Positions 52,205 to 62,925 of a DNA stretch of 64,000 bases are shown one piece after another. Within the stretch, counting starts at the first letter, position 1. Each line of letters begins with the position of its first letter. The position numbers and the translations under genes were made by a program. Under the pieces are notes generated by a model that was not told the DNA's origin, searched no databases, and saw nothing but the letters and a program-made list of their open reading frames with translations. Origin of the DNA: Geomobilimonas luticola (GTDB lineage Bacteria > Desulfobacterota > Desulfuromonadia > Geobacterales > Geobacteraceae); assembly GCF_018476905.1 (NCBI RefSeq), contig NZ_JAHCVK010000009.1, positions 46,850-110,849 of the forward strand, read 5' to 3'.

Positions 52205-52447
52205 CTACGGTTTCCCTCTGTTCCATCGGGCGACGGTGTAGTTGAGGAGTTGGGCGGCGAAGGCGTCGGCGAGGGTGACGTACTCACGGTAACTGAGGTA
52301 GCGCTGGTGGTGGCAGCTGGTGCAGTCGAGGGGCCGGCTCAGGAGGAAATCCCGTTCGGGGATATGGATGACGCCGCCGCACGCATCGCATTGGGCGATG
52401 ACGGTGGGGACTTCTTCTTCGGCGATTTTGTGAAATTCGAGGTGCAT
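52205..52447 (-). CDS. Small zinc-ribbon protein
   Basis: 80 residues from ATG 52447; the frame is open 30 codons further, but the extra part would be an odd hydrophobic leader. CDACGGVIHIP ... CTSC is a zinc ribbon (CxxC near 24-27 and 46-49 of the short form). The remaining helical part has no recognised motif. RBS is weak. It is convergent with the KefB-like gene and divergent from gapN. Confidence 0.6.
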   Translation of the reverse strand: MHLEFHKIAEEEVPTVIAQCDACGGVIHIPERDFLLSRPLDCTSCHHQRYLSYREYVTLADAFAAQLLNYTVARWNRGKP

Positions 52448-52588
52448 GGGAACCGTTTGACTGAGGCTAAAATATTTTAGCCAGAGTAACACGGGCAGCC
52501 ATAGGGTGTAAACAAAAAAATCTCTTTTTCTTCGCATAGTTTGCCCGATGGTGGGTCGGTCGGAACAGTTTCGTCAGGGAGGTGGGAT

Positions 52589-54211
52589 ATGGAACAGGTA
52601 AGCCATGACCGGTTTTTCCCGTCAGATGGAGATATTCCGGAACGATTCAGGCTGAATGCCCCGCTGGAGCAGACCGGCTATCTGGTCGATGGCGAGATGC
52701 GCCAGTGGGATGGGCCATTCCAGGAGGTCCGATCGCCGGTCTGTGTCCGGACGGAGTCGGGATGGGAACGGCAGCTGGTCGGCCGGTTTCCGCTCCTCAC
52801 CCCCCAAGAGTCGCTGACTGCCCTGGATGCGGCGGTCCGGGCCTACGACTGCGGGCGGGGCTCCTGGCCGACCCTGCCGGTGGCGGGGCGGATCGCCTGC
52901 GTGCAGGAGTTCGCCCGGCGGATGAAAGGGGTGCGGGACGAGGTGGTGCGCCTCCTCATGTGGGAGATCGGCAAGACCCTCAAGGATGCGGAGAAGGAGT
53001 TCGACCGGACCATCGACTACATCACGGACACCATCGATGCCCTCAAGGAGCTGGACCGGGTCTCCTCCCGGTTCACCATCGCCCAGGGGATCATCGGCCA
53101 GGTTCGCCGTGCCCCCCTCGGGGTTGCCCTCTGCATGGGGCCGTACAACTACCCCCTGAATGAGACCTTTACCACCCTGATTCCTGCCCTGATCATGGGG
53201 AATACGACGATTCTCAAGCCCCCCCGCCATGGCGTGCTGCTGTTCCAGCCGCTCCTGGACGCCTTCCGGGAGGCGTTTCCTCCCGGTGTGGTGAACACGG
53301 TCTATGGTGCCGGCCGGACCGTGACGCCGCCGCTCATGGCCGACGGCCGGGTTGACGTGCTCGCCTTCATCGGCACGAGCACCGCTGCCGATGCGCTGCA
53401 GAAGGCCCATCCCAAACCGCACCGTCTCCGGCTCGTGCTCGGGCTGGAGGCGAAAAACCCCGCCATCGTCCTTCCCGATGCGGATCTGGACCTGGCGGTG
53501 GCGGAGTGCATCGCCGGGAGCCTGTCGTTCAACGGCCAGCGCTGTACCGCCCTGAAGATACTCTTCGTCCATACCGCCATCGCCGCTGAGTTCGTCAAGC
53601 GTCTGGCCGCGGCCGTCGACGGGCTTGCAGGGGGGATGCCGTGGGTGCCGGGAGTCATGGTGACCCCTCTGCCTGAGCCCGGCAAGACTGCTTACCTGAC
53701 CGACATCGTTGCCGATGCCGTCGAGAGGGGGGCAGCGGTGGTCAACGTGGGGGGCGGGAGGGTACGGGAGAGTTATTTCTCCCCTGCCGTCGTCTTCCCG
53801 GTTGACGAGCGGATGCGCCTTTACCGGGAGGAGCAGTTCGGTCCGGTCGTACCGGTGGTCCCCTTTGACGACCTGGAAACCCCGGTCCGCTACATCGTCG
53901 AATCCGACTACGGCCAGCAGGTGAGCCTGTTCGGGCAAGACGCGGAGCAGCTTGCCCGCCTCATCGACCCGCTGGTCAACCAGGTCTGCCGGGTCAATCT
54001 GAACAGCCAGTGCCAGCGCGGCCCGGACATCTTCCCCTTTACCGCCCGGAAGGATTCCGCGGTGGGGACCCTTTCCGTTTCCGACGCCCTGCGCTCTTTT
54101 TCCATCCGGACCATGGTGGCGGCCAAGGAGGGCGACATGAACAAGGCCCTCATCGACCGGATCGTCCGGGAACGGCGCTCGAACTTCCTTGCCACCGATT
54201 TCATCCTGTGA
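52589..54211 (+). CDS. gapN: NADP-dependent glyceraldehyde-3-phosphate dehydrogenase, GapN type
   Basis: 540 residues from ATG 52589 (GGGAGGTGG upstream). ALDH-fold landmarks: GPYNYPLNETF with the catalytic Asn, VLGLEAKNPAIVLPDADLDL with the Glu, and SFNGQRCTALK with the nucleophile Cys319. The motif NSQCQRGPDIFPFTARKDSA agrees with GapN. The enzyme oxidises glyceraldehyde 3-phosphate to 3-phosphoglycerate in one step, giving NADPH without ATP. Other aldehyde dehydrogenases cannot be ruled out. Confidence 0.85.
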   Translation: MEQVSHDRFFPSDGDIPERFRLNAPLEQTGYLVDGEMRQWDGPFQEVRSPVCVRTESGWERQLVGRFPLLTPQESLTALDAAVRAYDCGRGSWPTLPVAGRIACVQEFARRMKGVRDEVVRLLMWEIGKTLKDAEKEFDRTIDYITDTIDALKELDRVSSRFTIAQGIIGQVRRAPLGVALCMGPYNYPLNETFTTLIPALIMGNTTILKPPRHGVLLFQPLLDAFREAFPPGVVNTVYGAGRTVTPPLMADGRVDVLAFIGTSTAADALQKAHPKPHRLRLVLGLEAKNPAIVLPDADLDLAVAECIAGSLSFNGQRCTALKILFVHTAIAAEFVKRLAAAVDGLAGGMPWVPGVMVTPLPEPGKTAYLTDIVADAVERGAAVVNVGGGRVRESYFSPAVVFPVDERMRLYREEQFGPVVPVVPFDDLETPVRYIVESDYGQQVSLFGQDAEQLARLIDPLVNQVCRVNLNSQCQRGPDIFPFTARKDSAVGTLSVSDALRSFSIRTMVAAKEGDMNKALIDRIVRERRSNFLATDFIL

Positions 54212-54251
54212 GGTGCGAACAGTGCCGCGTTCCAGCCGGCGGCTTTTTTTG

Positions 54252-54281
54252 TTGACAAGGTGTCGTCCCCCCAAATAAAAT
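54252..54281 (+). promoter_or_regulatory. Promoter of the leuB run
   Basis: TTGACA (54252-54257), 18 nt, TAAAAT (54276-54281), 46 nt before the leuB ATG. Confidence 0.75.
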
Positions 54282-54326
54282 CGCGTGATTATCAATTCTA
54301 TTTACATGGTTGGGGGGCTTACGGAG

Positions 54327-55418
54327 ATGGCAAAGGTTTTTAAGGTGGCGGTTCTGCCGGGTGACGGCATCGGGCCGGAAGTGATGGCCGAGGCGCTCAA
54401 GGTGCTGGACACCGTGGAGAAGAAATACGACGTACGGTTTGAGCGGACCCATGCCAACGTGGGGGGCGCGGGAATCGACAACGAGGGGAAGGCACTTCCC
54501 GATACCACCGTGAACATCTGCAAGACCTCGGACGCGATTCTCTTCGGCTCCGTCGGCGGCCCGAAATGGGAGACCCTCCCCCCCGACGAGCAGCCGGAAC
54601 GGGGAGCCCTCCTGCCGCTGCGCAAAATATTCGGCCTCTATGCGAACCTGCGGCCGGCCATCATCTTCCCCTCCCTTACCGGCGCTTCGTCCCTCAAGGA
54701 AGAGGTGATTGCCGGGGGCTTCAATGTTCTCGTCATCCGCGAACTGACGGGGGGGATCTACTTCTCCCAGCCGAAGGGGATCGAGGGCCAGGGGAGGGAC
54801 CGGATCGGCATAGATACCATGAAGTACTCCGTCCCGGAGATCGAGCGGATTACCCACGTCGCCTTCCAGGCGGCCCGCAAGCGCGGCAAAAAGGTCTGCT
54901 CCATCGACAAGGCCAACGTTCTCTCCTCGTCGGTTCTCTGGCGGGAGGTGGTTACCGGCATCGCCAAGGAGTACCCGGACGTGGAGCTGTCCCACATGTA
55001 CGTGGACAACGCCGCCATGCAGCTGGTGCGCTGGCCCAAGCAGTTCGACGTCATCCTCTGCGAAAACATGTTCGGTGACATCCTCTCCGATGAGGCGGCC
55101 ATGCTGACCGGCTCCCTCGGGATGCTCCCCTCCGCGTCCCTTGCCGAAGGGACCTTCGGCATGTACGAGCCCTCCGGCGGCTCGGCCCCCGACATAGCCG
55201 GCCAGGGGATCGCCAACCCCATCGCCCAGATCCTCTCCATGGGGATGATGCTGAAATTCTCCTTCGGCATGGTGGACGCGGCCGATGCCATCGACAACGC
55301 CGTTGCCAAGGTGCTGGACCAGGGGTACCGGACGCGGGACATCTTCCAGAATAAGCCGGGCGAGAAGCTGGTGAACACCAAGGAGATGGGTGCCGCAATA
55401 ATTGCTGCTCTGTCGTAA
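54327..55418 (+). CDS. leuB: 3-isopropylmalate dehydrogenase
   Basis: 363 residues from ATG 54327 ([20 protein letters not shown], the standard LeuB N-terminus); the frame opens 14 codons earlier. [27 protein letters not shown] and the metal- and substrate-binding [20 protein letters not shown] are present. It oxidises and decarboxylates 3-isopropylmalate in leucine synthesis. No close RBS other than GGGGGG at -15. Promoter at 54252. First of a run of amino acid and translation genes on this strand. Confidence 0.96.
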   Translation: MAKVFKVAVLPGDGIGPEVMAEALKVLDTVEKKYDVRFERTHANVGGAGIDNEGKALPDTTVNICKTSDAILFGSVGGPKWETLPPDEQPERGALLPLRKIFGLYANLRPAIIFPSLTGASSLKEEVIAGGFNVLVIRELTGGIYFSQPKGIEGQGRDRIGIDTMKYSVPEIERITHVAFQAARKRGKKVCSIDKANVLSSSVLWREVVTGIAKEYPDVELSHMYVDNAAMQLVRWPKQFDVILCENMFGDILSDEAAMLTGSLGMLPSASLAEGTFGMYEPSGGSAPDIAGQGIANPIAQILSMGMMLKFSFGMVDAADAIDNAVAKVLDQGYRTRDIFQNKPGEKLVNTKEMGAAIIAALS

Positions 55419-55424
55419 GTCTTA

Positions 55425-55475
55425 TAGGTCATATGAGACCCATGAGTCTCATGGGACCTATGGGTGACTTCAATT
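55425..55475. repeat. Palindromic intergenic repeat between leuB and asd1
   Basis: CCCATGAG-t-CTCATGGG is the core of a longer pattern of 9- to 10-bp units (ATAGGTC, ATGAGAC, ATGGGACCTATGGG). The same style of near-palindromic repeat occurs in intergenic gaps of many Geobacter genomes. Confidence 0.55.
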
Positions 55476-55509
55476 CTAAAGTGACTACTCCAATACAAAG
55501 GAAAAGACT

Positions 55510-56610
55510 ATGAAAGTCGGAATCGTCGGATGGCGCGGTATGGTTGGTTCGGTCCTCATGCAGCGGATGCAGGAGGAGAAGGATTTTGATCTCGGTTTTG
55601 AGCCGGTGTTCTTCACCACCTCCCAGGCCGGGCAGCCGGCGCCCATGGGGGGCGGTACCCTGAAGAAGGCCGATGACATCGAGGAGCTGAAAAAGCTCGA
55701 CATCATCATCACCTGTCAGGGGGGCGATTACACCAAGGCTGTACACCCGGAACTGCGCAAGCAGGGGTGGAACGGCTACTGGATCGACGCCGCTTCCACG
55801 CTCCGGATGGAGGACAACGCAGTCATCATCCTCGACCCGGTCAACCGGAACGTGATCGACAAGGCCCTGGCCAACGGGCAGAAAGACTTCATCGGCGGCA
55901 ACTGCACCGTGAGCCTCATGCTGATGGCGCTCGGGGGGCTGTTCCGCGCCAATCTGGTGGAGTGGCTCTCCACCATGACCTACCAGGCCGCTTCCGGCGC
56001 CGGCGCCCCCAACATGCGCGAGCTCCTCTCCCAGATGGGGGTTCTCCAAGGGACCGTTGCCGAAGAGTTGAAGGATCCCGGCTCGGCAATCCTCGAAATC
56101 GACAAAAAGGTGACCGCAGCTCTGCGTGACGGTTCCATGCCGACCAAGGAGTTCGGTTTCCCCCTGGCAGGGAACGTGCTCCCCTGGATCGACCGCGAGG
56201 TGGAGGACGGCCAGAGCCGCGAGGAATGGAAAGGTTTTGCCGAGACCAACAAGATCCTCGGCACCTATACGCCGATCCCGGTGGACGGCATCTGCGTCCG
56301 GGTCGGCGCCATGCGCTGCCACAGCCAGGCGATGACCATCAAGCTGAACAAGGACGTACCCATCGCCGACATCGAGCATTTGATCGCCAATGACAACCAG
56401 TGGGTCAAGTTAGTTCCCAACACCAAGGCGGATTCATTGGCGCAGCTGACGCCGGCGGCGGTCTCCGGGCTCCTTACGGTTCCCATTGGCCGGGTGCGCA
56501 AGATGAAGATGGGGCCGCAGTACGTCCAGGCCTTCACCTGTGGCGACCAGCTCCTGTGGGGTGCGGCGGAGCCGTTACGTCGTATGCTTCGCATCCTCAT
56601 GGAGAAGTAG
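55510..56610 (+). CDS. asd: Aspartate-semialdehyde dehydrogenase, gammaproteobacterial type
   Basis: 366 residues. [17 protein letters not shown] is the NADP fold, [10 protein letters not shown] carries the nucleophile Cys132, and the C-terminal [16 protein letters not shown] shows the longer insert of the E. coli-type enzyme. It reduces aspartyl phosphate to the semialdehyde on the path to Lys, Met and Thr. No clear RBS (GGAAAAG). A second enzyme of the same reaction but a different clade follows at 56827. Confidence 0.93.
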   Translation: MKVGIVGWRGMVGSVLMQRMQEEKDFDLGFEPVFFTTSQAGQPAPMGGGTLKKADDIEELKKLDIIITCQGGDYTKAVHPELRKQGWNGYWIDAASTLRMEDNAVIILDPVNRNVIDKALANGQKDFIGGNCTVSLMLMALGGLFRANLVEWLSTMTYQAASGAGAPNMRELLSQMGVLQGTVAEELKDPGSAILEIDKKVTAALRDGSMPTKEFGFPLAGNVLPWIDREVEDGQSREEWKGFAETNKILGTYTPIPVDGICVRVGAMRCHSQAMTIKLNKDVPIADIEHLIANDNQWVKLVPNTKADSLAQLTPAAVSGLLTVPIGRVRKMKMGPQYVQAFTCGDQLLWGAAEPLRRMLRILMEK

Positions 56611-56770
56611 CGGAGAGAACGCGCCTTTTCCGCTATCTCTGCGTAAGTCAGCGGAATGGTTTGTGCGTCGTAGCGCTGTTTATGCCCGATGTTTGGGTAC
56701 TACGACTTCGCACCATTCCTCGACAGCCTTGAGCTAGCGAAAAAATCGCGTTTTCAAGATAGGTTTCGAT

Positions 56771-56799
56771 GCGCCCCGTCCGCGGGGCGCTTTTCTTTT
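56771..56799 (+). terminator. Terminator between the two asd genes
   Basis: GCGCCCCG-tccg-CGGGGCGC followed by TTTTCTTTT. It stands before the second asd, so the first asd transcript should end here. Confidence 0.8.
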
Positions 56800-56826
56800 C
56801 TACTGACACCAAATGGAGAATGGCTG

Positions 56827-57846
56827 ATGAGCAAGCTGTGGAATGTAGCCGTCGTCGGGGCCACGGGCGCCGTCGGGGCCCAGATGATCGAATGTCTTGA
56901 GGAACGAAACTTTCCGGTCGGCAAGGTCCGGTATCTGGCGAGCGCGCGGAGCGCCGGGGAGATATTGGAGTTCAAGGGGAAACCGGTGGTGGTGGAGGAA
57001 CTGACCCACGACTCCTTCGAGGGAATCGACATCGCCCTTTTTTCCGCCGGGGGTGAGCGTTCCCGGGAGTTCTGCCCCTCGGCGGTCCAGGCTGGGGCGG
57101 TCTGCATCGACAACTCCAGTGTCTGGCGGATGGACCCGGAGGTGCCGCTGGTGGTGCCGGAGGTGAACCCCCATACCATCGCCCAGTACACAACAAAAGG
57201 AATCATCGCCAATCCCAACTGTTCCACCATCCAGATGGTGGTGGCCCTGAAGCCGCTTCACGATTACGCGACCATAAAGCGGATCGTGGTCTCCACCTAT
57301 CAGGCGGTTTCCGGCACCGGCAAGAAGGCGATCGAGGAGCTTCACGACCAGATCAGGGCCATGCTGCAGGGAAAGCCGGCCGAGTGCACCGTCTATCCCC
57401 ACCGGATCGCCTTCAACTGTCTCCCCCAGATCGATTCCTTCAAGGAAAACGGCTACACTGGCGAAGAGATGAAGATGGTGAACGAGACCCGCAAGATCAT
57501 GGAGGCGGAGATCGGGGTAACCGCCACGACGGTGCGGGTGCCGGTGTTCTATGGCCACTCCGAGTCGGTAAATATCGAGACCGGCAGGAAGATCACCGTC
57601 GACAGGGCCCGGGAACTGCTGAAGAGCGCTCCCGGTGTGGAGCTGGCGGACGACCCGGCCAACGGGGTCTACCCGATGCCGATCGATGCCGCCGGCCAGG
57701 ACCTCACCTTTGTCGGGCGCATCCGCGAGGACGAATCCATCGAGAACGGCCTCAATCTCTGGATCGTGGCCGACAACATCCGGAAGGGCGCGGCGACCAA
57801 CGCGGTGCAGATTGCGGAGATTCTGATCGAAAACTATCTGAAGTAA
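56827..57846 (+). CDS. asd: Aspartate-semialdehyde dehydrogenase, Gram-positive/archaeal-like type
   Basis: 339 residues from ATG 56827 (TGGAGA upstream). AVVGATGAVGAQMIECLEER is the NADP fold; IANPNCSTIQMVVALKPLH carries the nucleophile Cys132; SGTGKKAIEELHDQ and NGYTGEEMKMVNETRK are the marks of the shorter second class of Asd. Same reaction as the previous gene. The two proteins are plainly not duplicates of each other, so both may be used under different conditions. Confidence 0.93.
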   Translation: MSKLWNVAVVGATGAVGAQMIECLEERNFPVGKVRYLASARSAGEILEFKGKPVVVEELTHDSFEGIDIALFSAGGERSREFCPSAVQAGAVCIDNSSVWRMDPEVPLVVPEVNPHTIAQYTTKGIIANPNCSTIQMVVALKPLHDYATIKRIVVSTYQAVSGTGKKAIEELHDQIRAMLQGKPAECTVYPHRIAFNCLPQIDSFKENGYTGEEMKMVNETRKIMEAEIGVTATTVRVPVFYGHSESVNIETGRKITVDRARELLKSAPGVELADDPANGVYPMPIDAAGQDLTFVGRIREDESIENGLNLWIVADNIRKGAATNAVQIAEILIENYLK

Positions 57847-57854
57847 GTGAATCC

Positions 57855-58589
57855 ATGCGGAACATAAAGCTCGTAATTGAATACGACGGCACCAACTATG
57901 CCGGCTGGCAACTGCAGCCCAACGGGGTGACCGTCCAGCAGGTCATGGAGGAGGCACTTACGACCCTGCTGCACGAGCCGGTCCGCCTTCACGGTTCGGG
58001 GCGGACCGATGCGGGGGTGCATGCCCGGGGGATGGTGGCCTGTTTCACGACGTACAGGACTATTCCGCTGCGGGCCTTCAGCGACGGGCTCAACTCTCTC
58101 CTCCCGCCGGACATCGCCGTGCGAGAGTCGGCAGAGGTGACGCCCGACTTCCATCCCCGGTATGCCGCAACGGGGAAACTGTACCGCTACACCATCCATG
58201 CCGGCCGCCGCCGTTCCCCCCTTTCCCGTCTTTACGCCTGGCACCTGCGGGGAGAGCTCGATCTCGATGCCATGCGGCGGGCGGCTTTGTTCATGGTGGG
58301 GGAGCATGACTTCGCCGCCCTGCGCGGGGCGGGATGTGCCGCCAAAACCACCGTGCGCCGGGTAGATGGAATCGCTATCGAAAAACAGGGCGAACTGGTC
58401 ACGATCGACGTGCGGGGGAGCGGTTTTCTCAGGCACATGGTGCGGAACATGGTCGGGACGCTGGTGGAGGTGGGACAGGGTCGCCGGGTCGCCGACTCCA
58501 TCCCGGCCCTGCTTGCCGCCGGCGAGCGGGGCGGAGCGGGGGCTACCGCCCCTGCCTGCGGCCTCTGTCTGGTGGAAGTATATTACTGA
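57855..58589 (+). CDS. truA: tRNA pseudouridine synthase A
   Basis: 244 residues from ATG 57855, 8 nt behind the second asd stop. The catalytic motif [12 protein letters not shown] has Asp52; [17 protein letters not shown] and [20 protein letters not shown] are the other TruA segments. It makes pseudouridine at positions 38-40 of tRNA. Start is open upstream in the frame but this ATG gives the standard length. Confidence 0.96.
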   Translation: MRNIKLVIEYDGTNYAGWQLQPNGVTVQQVMEEALTTLLHEPVRLHGSGRTDAGVHARGMVACFTTYRTIPLRAFSDGLNSLLPPDIAVRESAEVTPDFHPRYAATGKLYRYTIHAGRRRSPLSRLYAWHLRGELDLDAMRRAALFMVGEHDFAALRGAGCAAKTTVRRVDGIAIEKQGELVTIDVRGSGFLRHMVRNMVGTLVEVGQGRRVADSIPALLAAGERGGAGATAPACGLCLVEVYY

Positions 58590-58608
58590 TCAGGGATGCA
58601 AATTTTTC

Positions 58609-58637
58609 TTGACATGCCTGGGTGATTCCATTATGTT
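58609..58637 (+). promoter_or_regulatory. Promoter of rplM-rpsI
   Basis: TTGACA (58609-58614), 17 nt, TATGTT (58632-58637), 43 nt before the rplM start. Confidence 0.75.
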
Positions 58638-58680
58638 GAACGCTTCCTTGTGGAATATACGCAAAATTGTGAGGGTTTCG

Positions 58681-59109
58681 ATGAAGACGCAAGTGGCGAA
58701 AAAAGAGCAGGTGACCAGAGGCTGGTACCTGGTTAACGTTGAAGAAAAAGTCCTTGGCCGTGTGGCAACCCAGATTGCCAACATCCTGCGGGGCAAGAAC
58801 AAGGCGGTGTTCACGCCGAGCGTTGACACCGGTGATTTTGTCATCGTGGTGAATGCCGAGAAAATTGCCCTCACCGGCAACAAGATGGCGGACAAGGTCT
58901 ACTACAGCCACTCCGGATTTCCCGGCGGCATCAAGTCCATCACCGCTGGCAAGCTGATTGACAAGAAACCGGAGGACCTGATCCGCAAGGCGGTGAAGGG
59001 AATGCTTCCCAAGAACAAGCTGGCCCGGCACATGCTGAGCAAGCTGAAGATCTATACCGGTTCCGAGCATCCGCACAAAGCCCAGCAGCCCAAGGTGCTT
59101 GATATTTAA
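58681..59109 (+). CDS. rplM: 50S ribosomal protein L13
   Basis: 142 residues from ATG 58681. [38 protein letters not shown] and [19 protein letters not shown] are the L13 motifs. RBS GAGGG. The normal partner rpsI follows after 33 nt. Confidence 0.98.
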   Translation: MKTQVAKKEQVTRGWYLVNVEEKVLGRVATQIANILRGKNKAVFTPSVDTGDFVIVVNAEKIALTGNKMADKVYYSHSGFPGGIKSITAGKLIDKKPEDLIRKAVKGMLPKNKLARHMLSKLKIYTGSEHPHKAQQPKVLDI

Positions 59110-59142
59110 TAACGGTCTTTATTTCAGGTCAGGAGATAGACG

Positions 59143-59535
59143 ATGGCAGCAAAAAGCTATTACGGTACAGGCAAGAGAAAATCCTCCGTGGCTAGGGTCT
59201 GGCTGAAGCCGGGCGCCGGTAACATCACGGTGAACAACAAATCCCTTGACGAGTATTTCGGCCGGGAAACCTCCAAGATGGTTGTCAAGCAGCCGCTGGA
59301 GCTGACCGAAAACGTCGGCAAATTCGATGTCTACGTCACGGTGAGCGGCGGCGGCGATACCGGTCAGGCCGGCGCCATCAAGCATGGCATCACCAAGGCT
59401 CTCCTGGAAGTGGATGCCGAGCTGCGCGGCACCCTGAAAAAGGCCGGCTTCATCACCCGCGATTCCCGCATCAAGGAGCGGAAGAAGTACGGCAAGAAAG
59501 CCGCACGCGCCAGCTTCCAGTTCTCCAAGCGTTAA
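59143..59535 (+). CDS. rpsI: 30S ribosomal protein S9
   Basis: 130 residues with [28 protein letters not shown] at the start and [13 protein letters not shown] at the end are the S9 signatures; the final Arg reaches the P-site tRNA. Operon rplM-rpsI, ended by a terminator at 59571. Confidence 0.98.
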   Translation: MAAKSYYGTGKRKSSVARVWLKPGAGNITVNNKSLDEYFGRETSKMVVKQPLELTENVGKFDVYVTVSGGGDTGQAGAIKHGITKALLEVDAELRGTLKKAGFITRDSRIKERKKYGKKAARASFQFSKR

Positions 59536-59570
59536 GCCGCTTGCAGCATCGCCTGCAGAATGCTTTCAGA

Positions 59571-59604
59571 GGGGGAAATCCGCAAGGGTTTCCCCTTTTC
59601 TTTT
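59571..59604 (+). terminator. Terminator of rplM-rpsI
   Basis: GGGGAAA (59572-59578) pairs with TTTCCCC (59589-59595), then TTTTCTTTT. Confidence 0.85.
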
Positions 59605-59643
59605 GACAACGCCATATTTGAACGTTGGCGCGTCGTTGTCAAA
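59602..59643. repeat. 10-bp inverted repeat before argC
   Basis: TTTGACAACG (59602-59611) and CGTTGTCAAA (59634-59643). It is placed behind the rpsI terminator and about 100 bp before argC. It may be a regulator site or a small dispersed repeat; no hint favours one. Confidence 0.55.
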
Positions 59644-59743
59644 GACGTACCTCCAGTACGACTTCGTTGCCTCCTCCGTGCCGCCTTGGTATCATCTCAA
59701 ATGTGACGTTGTTTCAACTATCTATAGGTAAAGGAGATAACCA

Positions 59744-60784
59744 ATGCTGAAAGTTGCCGTCGTCGGTGCCAGCGGTTACACGGGAGTCGAACTGCTGAGA
59801 ATTCTCCACGGCCATCCGGAGGTCGGGGTGACCTGTGTCACGTCCGAGCAGAGCGCCGGAAAACGGATCTCCGATATTTTCCCGAGCCTGCGTGGCCGTT
59901 ACGACCAGGCACTGGAAAACCTCGAACCGGTGCGGGTGGCGGAGAAGGCGGACCTGATCTTCACCGCACTCCCCCATAAGGCGGCCATGGAGGTGGTTCC
60001 CACCTTTCTCAAGCTGAAGAAGCGGGTAGTCGACCTTTCTGCCGACTACCGGCTGCAGGATGCCGGGGAGTATGAAAAGTGGTACGAGCCCCACATGAGC
60101 CCCGCCCTCCTGAAAAAAGCCGTGTACGGCATACCCGAACTACGGAGGGAGAAGGTCGCCGGAGCTGCCCTGGTTGCCAATCCCGGCTGCTATCCGACCA
60201 GCATCGTCCTCGGCCTGGCGCCACTGTTGCGGAAGAAACTGCTGGATCCCGCCACGATCATCGCCGATTCCAAGTCCGGTGTCTCAGGCGCCGGCCGGAG
60301 CGCCAAGGTGGACAATCTCTACTGCGAGGTGAACGACGGTTTCAAGGCCTATGGCGTCGGTGGTGTCCACCGGCATATCCCTGAGATCGAGCAGGAGCTG
60401 TCGCTTCTGGCGGGAGAAAAACTCACTATTTCCTTCACCCCGCATCTGGTGCCGATGGACCGGGGGATTCTTTCCACCATCTATGCCCGGCCGGTGAAAA
60501 AGGTTACGGTTGAACAGCTCGTTTCCCTCTATAGCGAGTTCTACCATGGCGAGGCGTTCGTCCGGGTCCTCCCCTTGGGTCAGTTCCCTTCCACCTCTTT
60601 TGTCCGGGGCTCCAACTTCTGCGATATCGGTCTCACCGTCGATCAGCGTACCGGCCGGGTCATCGTCGTTTCCGCCATCGACAACCTGGTGAAAGGGGCG
60701 TCGGGGCAGGCGGTGCAGAACATGAACGTCATGTATGGCTTCCCGGAAAACCTCGGTCTGGAAGGGCTGGCGCTCTTCCCATAA
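59744..60784 (+). CDS. argC: N-acetyl-gamma-glutamyl-phosphate reductase
   Basis: 346 residues, RBS AAGGAG 7 nt upstream. [18 protein letters not shown] is the NADP fold, [17 protein letters not shown] has the nucleophile Cys149, and [14 protein letters not shown] holds the catalytic His. It forms N-acetylglutamate semialdehyde in arginine synthesis. Standard length. Confidence 0.97.
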   Translation: MLKVAVVGASGYTGVELLRILHGHPEVGVTCVTSEQSAGKRISDIFPSLRGRYDQALENLEPVRVAEKADLIFTALPHKAAMEVVPTFLKLKKRVVDLSADYRLQDAGEYEKWYEPHMSPALLKKAVYGIPELRREKVAGAALVANPGCYPTSIVLGLAPLLRKKLLDPATIIADSKSGVSGAGRSAKVDNLYCEVNDGFKAYGVGGVHRHIPEIEQELSLLAGEKLTISFTPHLVPMDRGILSTIYARPVKKVTVEQLVSLYSEFYHGEAFVRVLPLGQFPSTSFVRGSNFCDIGLTVDQRTGRVIVVSAIDNLVKGASGQAVQNMNVMYGFPENLGLEGLALFP

Positions 60785-60854
60785 CATCAATAAACCTTAA
60801 ATTCTGCCACTGAGGCACTGAGACACGGAGAAGACGGTGGGTGTTGGCGGCAGC

Positions 60855-62660
60855 ATGTTCCTTCCCATAAATAGCGAAGAAGCCCGGAAGCGGGGCTGGG
60901 ACGAGCTGGACGTCATTTTCGTCACCGGCGATGCCTACATCGATCACCCTTCCTTCGGAATTCCGCTTCTGGCCCGCTGGCTCGAATTCCACGGTTTTCG
61001 GGTGGGGATTATTCCCCAGCCGGACTGGAAGGATCGGGAGTCGTTTACGGTCCTTGGCCGACCACGTCTCTTCTTTGCCGTTTCGGCGGGGGCGATGGAT
61101 TCCATGGTTGCCCACTATACCCCAGCCCGCAAGCTCCGCCACGACGATGCCTATACACCGGGAAACCGCCATGGCGCCCGCCCCAATCGTGCCACCATCA
61201 TATATACCTCCCGTCTCAAGGAAGCGTACAAGGACGTACCGGTGGTGATCGGCGGTATCGAGGCGAGCCTGCGCCGTTTCGCCCACTATGATTTCTGGGA
61301 GGACAAGGTCCGCCGCTCCATCATCTTCGACGCCAAGGCCGACCTGCTGGTCTACGGGATGGGAGAACTCCCGCTCTTGGACCTCGCCCAGCGGCTTCGG
61401 CAGGGGGAGCCGTTCGGGGAGATCAGGCATATCCGGGGAACAGCCTGTATCGCCAGGGGTAGTGAAGCTTCCCCGGCAGGAGTCGAGCTTCCTTCCTACG
61501 AGGATGTCTCCTCTGACAAAGGAAAGTATGCCGAGGCGTTTCGCCTTATCTCCGGGGAACAGAATCCCCATTGTGCCAGGACCGTCCTGCAACGGCACGG
61601 TAACCGGTGGCTGGTATGTAATCCCCCGGCCATGCCCCTTGCCGAGGCCGAAATGGATGCGGTGTACGCCTTGCCGTTCGCCAAGGCTCCCCATCCATCC
61701 TACCGGGAGCCGATACCCGCCTACGAACAGATCAAGACTTCCCTGACAACCCACCGTGGCTGTTTCGGTGGCTGCGCATTCTGTGCCATCACCCATCACC
61801 AGGGACGGTTCATCCAGTCGCGCAGCATTGCTTCGGTGCAGCAGGAGGTGCGCAGGCTGACGGAGCGGAACTGGTTCCGGGGGAGCATCAGCGACGTCGG
61901 CGGTCCGACAGCCAACATGTACGGACTTCGCTGCGGTGACGCATCCGCCCGGTCCGTCTGCCGTCGTGACAGCTGTCTTTTTCCGCGTCCCTGCCGGAAT
62001 CTGGTGATGAACGGCAGAGCGGCAGCCGACCTGCTCCGCAAGGTGCGCGGCATCTCCGGTGTCAAGCATGTGGCCGTGGCATCGGGAGTGCGGTACGACC
62101 TGCTGATCCGTCAGCCCGAGTATATGAAGGAACTCCTCGCCCATCACGTGGGAGGGCTTCTCAAGGTTGCCCCCGAACACGCCGTCGACAGGGTGACGAC
62201 TCTCATGCGCAAGCCGGGGCGCCAGGCATTCGAGGCATTCCTGGAGATGTTCCGCAGGGAAAGTGCCCGCTTGGAGAAGCGGCAGCATGTGGTGCCTTAT
62301 TTCATATCGGGCCATCCCGGTACTACCCTGGCCGATATGGTCGAGCTGGCACTGTTCCTCAGGCGTTCCAATCTTCGGGTGGAACAGGTCCAGGACTTCA
62401 CCCCCACACCGGGCACCCTGGCAACCTGTATGTATCACACGGGCATCGATCCCATGACCGGCGTTGCCGTGTACGTGCCGCGCGGAGACCGGGAAAAGCG
62501 GCTCCAGAAATCACTGCTCCTTGCCCACCTCCCTGGGGAGCGGGCAACGATTCTGCAGGCATTGCGGGCATGCGGGCGGGAAGATGCTGCGGGTGAGTTG
62601 CTGGGAAGGGCTGCCGATGCAGTGAGAGGATTGCCCCGAAGCCGTCATGGCAGCCGCTGA
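60855..62660 (+). CDS. YgiQ-family radical SAM protein
   Basis: 601 residues from ATG 60855 (GGCGG upstream); a GTG at 60837 is possible. The N-terminal [20 protein letters not shown] and [19 protein letters not shown] are the B12-like domain of YgiQ. The cluster motif is CFGGCAFC (C303, C307, C310). The C-terminal [20 protein letters not shown] is conserved. It is shorter than E. coli YgiQ, whose DUF3362 tail is missing here. Reaction unknown. Confidence 0.92.
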   Translation: MFLPINSEEARKRGWDELDVIFVTGDAYIDHPSFGIPLLARWLEFHGFRVGIIPQPDWKDRESFTVLGRPRLFFAVSAGAMDSMVAHYTPARKLRHDDAYTPGNRHGARPNRATIIYTSRLKEAYKDVPVVIGGIEASLRRFAHYDFWEDKVRRSIIFDAKADLLVYGMGELPLLDLAQRLRQGEPFGEIRHIRGTACIARGSEASPAGVELPSYEDVSSDKGKYAEAFRLISGEQNPHCARTVLQRHGNRWLVCNPPAMPLAEAEMDAVYALPFAKAPHPSYREPIPAYEQIKTSLTTHRGCFGGCAFCAITHHQGRFIQSRSIASVQQEVRRLTERNWFRGSISDVGGPTANMYGLRCGDASARSVCRRDSCLFPRPCRNLVMNGRAAADLLRKVRGISGVKHVAVASGVRYDLLIRQPEYMKELLAHHVGGLLKVAPEHAVDRVTTLMRKPGRQAFEAFLEMFRRESARLEKRQHVVPYFISGHPGTTLADMVELALFLRRSNLRVEQVQDFTPTPGTLATCMYHTGIDPMTGVAVYVPRGDREKRLQKSLLLAHLPGERATILQALRACGREDAAGELLGRAADAVRGLPRSRHGSR

Positions 62661-62727
62661 AGAGAGTGTCACCGTTGATCCCGAACAAAAAATGTTTTCC
62701 GGCACATAGCATCTGTGCAAAAAACTC

Positions 62728-62756
62728 TTGACACAAAAGGCATGGTTGGTTATAAG
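62728..62756 (+). promoter_or_regulatory. Promoter of the tRNA-tuf operon
   Basis: TTGACA (62728-62733), 17 nt, TATAAG (62751-62756), about 65 nt before the first tRNA; nearly ideal sigma-70 spacing and boxes. Confidence 0.85.
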
Positions 62757-62820
62757 AGTGATTCCGCTTTTTTGTTGCTTGACCCGGTTGCACTAGACGT
62801 GAATCAAAGGTATTCTTTGC

Positions 62821-62896
62821 GCTGGCGTAGCTCAATTGGTAGAGCAGCTGACTTGTAATCAGCAGGTTGCGGGTTCGAGTCCCATCGCCAGCTCCA
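62821..62896 (+). tRNA. tRNA-Thr (anticodon TGT)
   Basis: 76 nt including CCA. Acceptor GCTGGCG pairs with CGCCAGC; the anticodon loop is CTTGTAA with TGT, stem GCTGA/TCAGC; the T-loop is GGTTCGAGTCC. First in the tRNA-tuf cluster. Confidence 0.97.
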
Positions 62897-62925
62897 CTAA
62901 GCGGTTTTTTGTAGGCTCTTCGTCT

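Noticed and set aside
57384..57854. An extended truA reading frame from 57384
   Set aside because: The frame is merely open over the second asd; the standard TruA start is at 57855.
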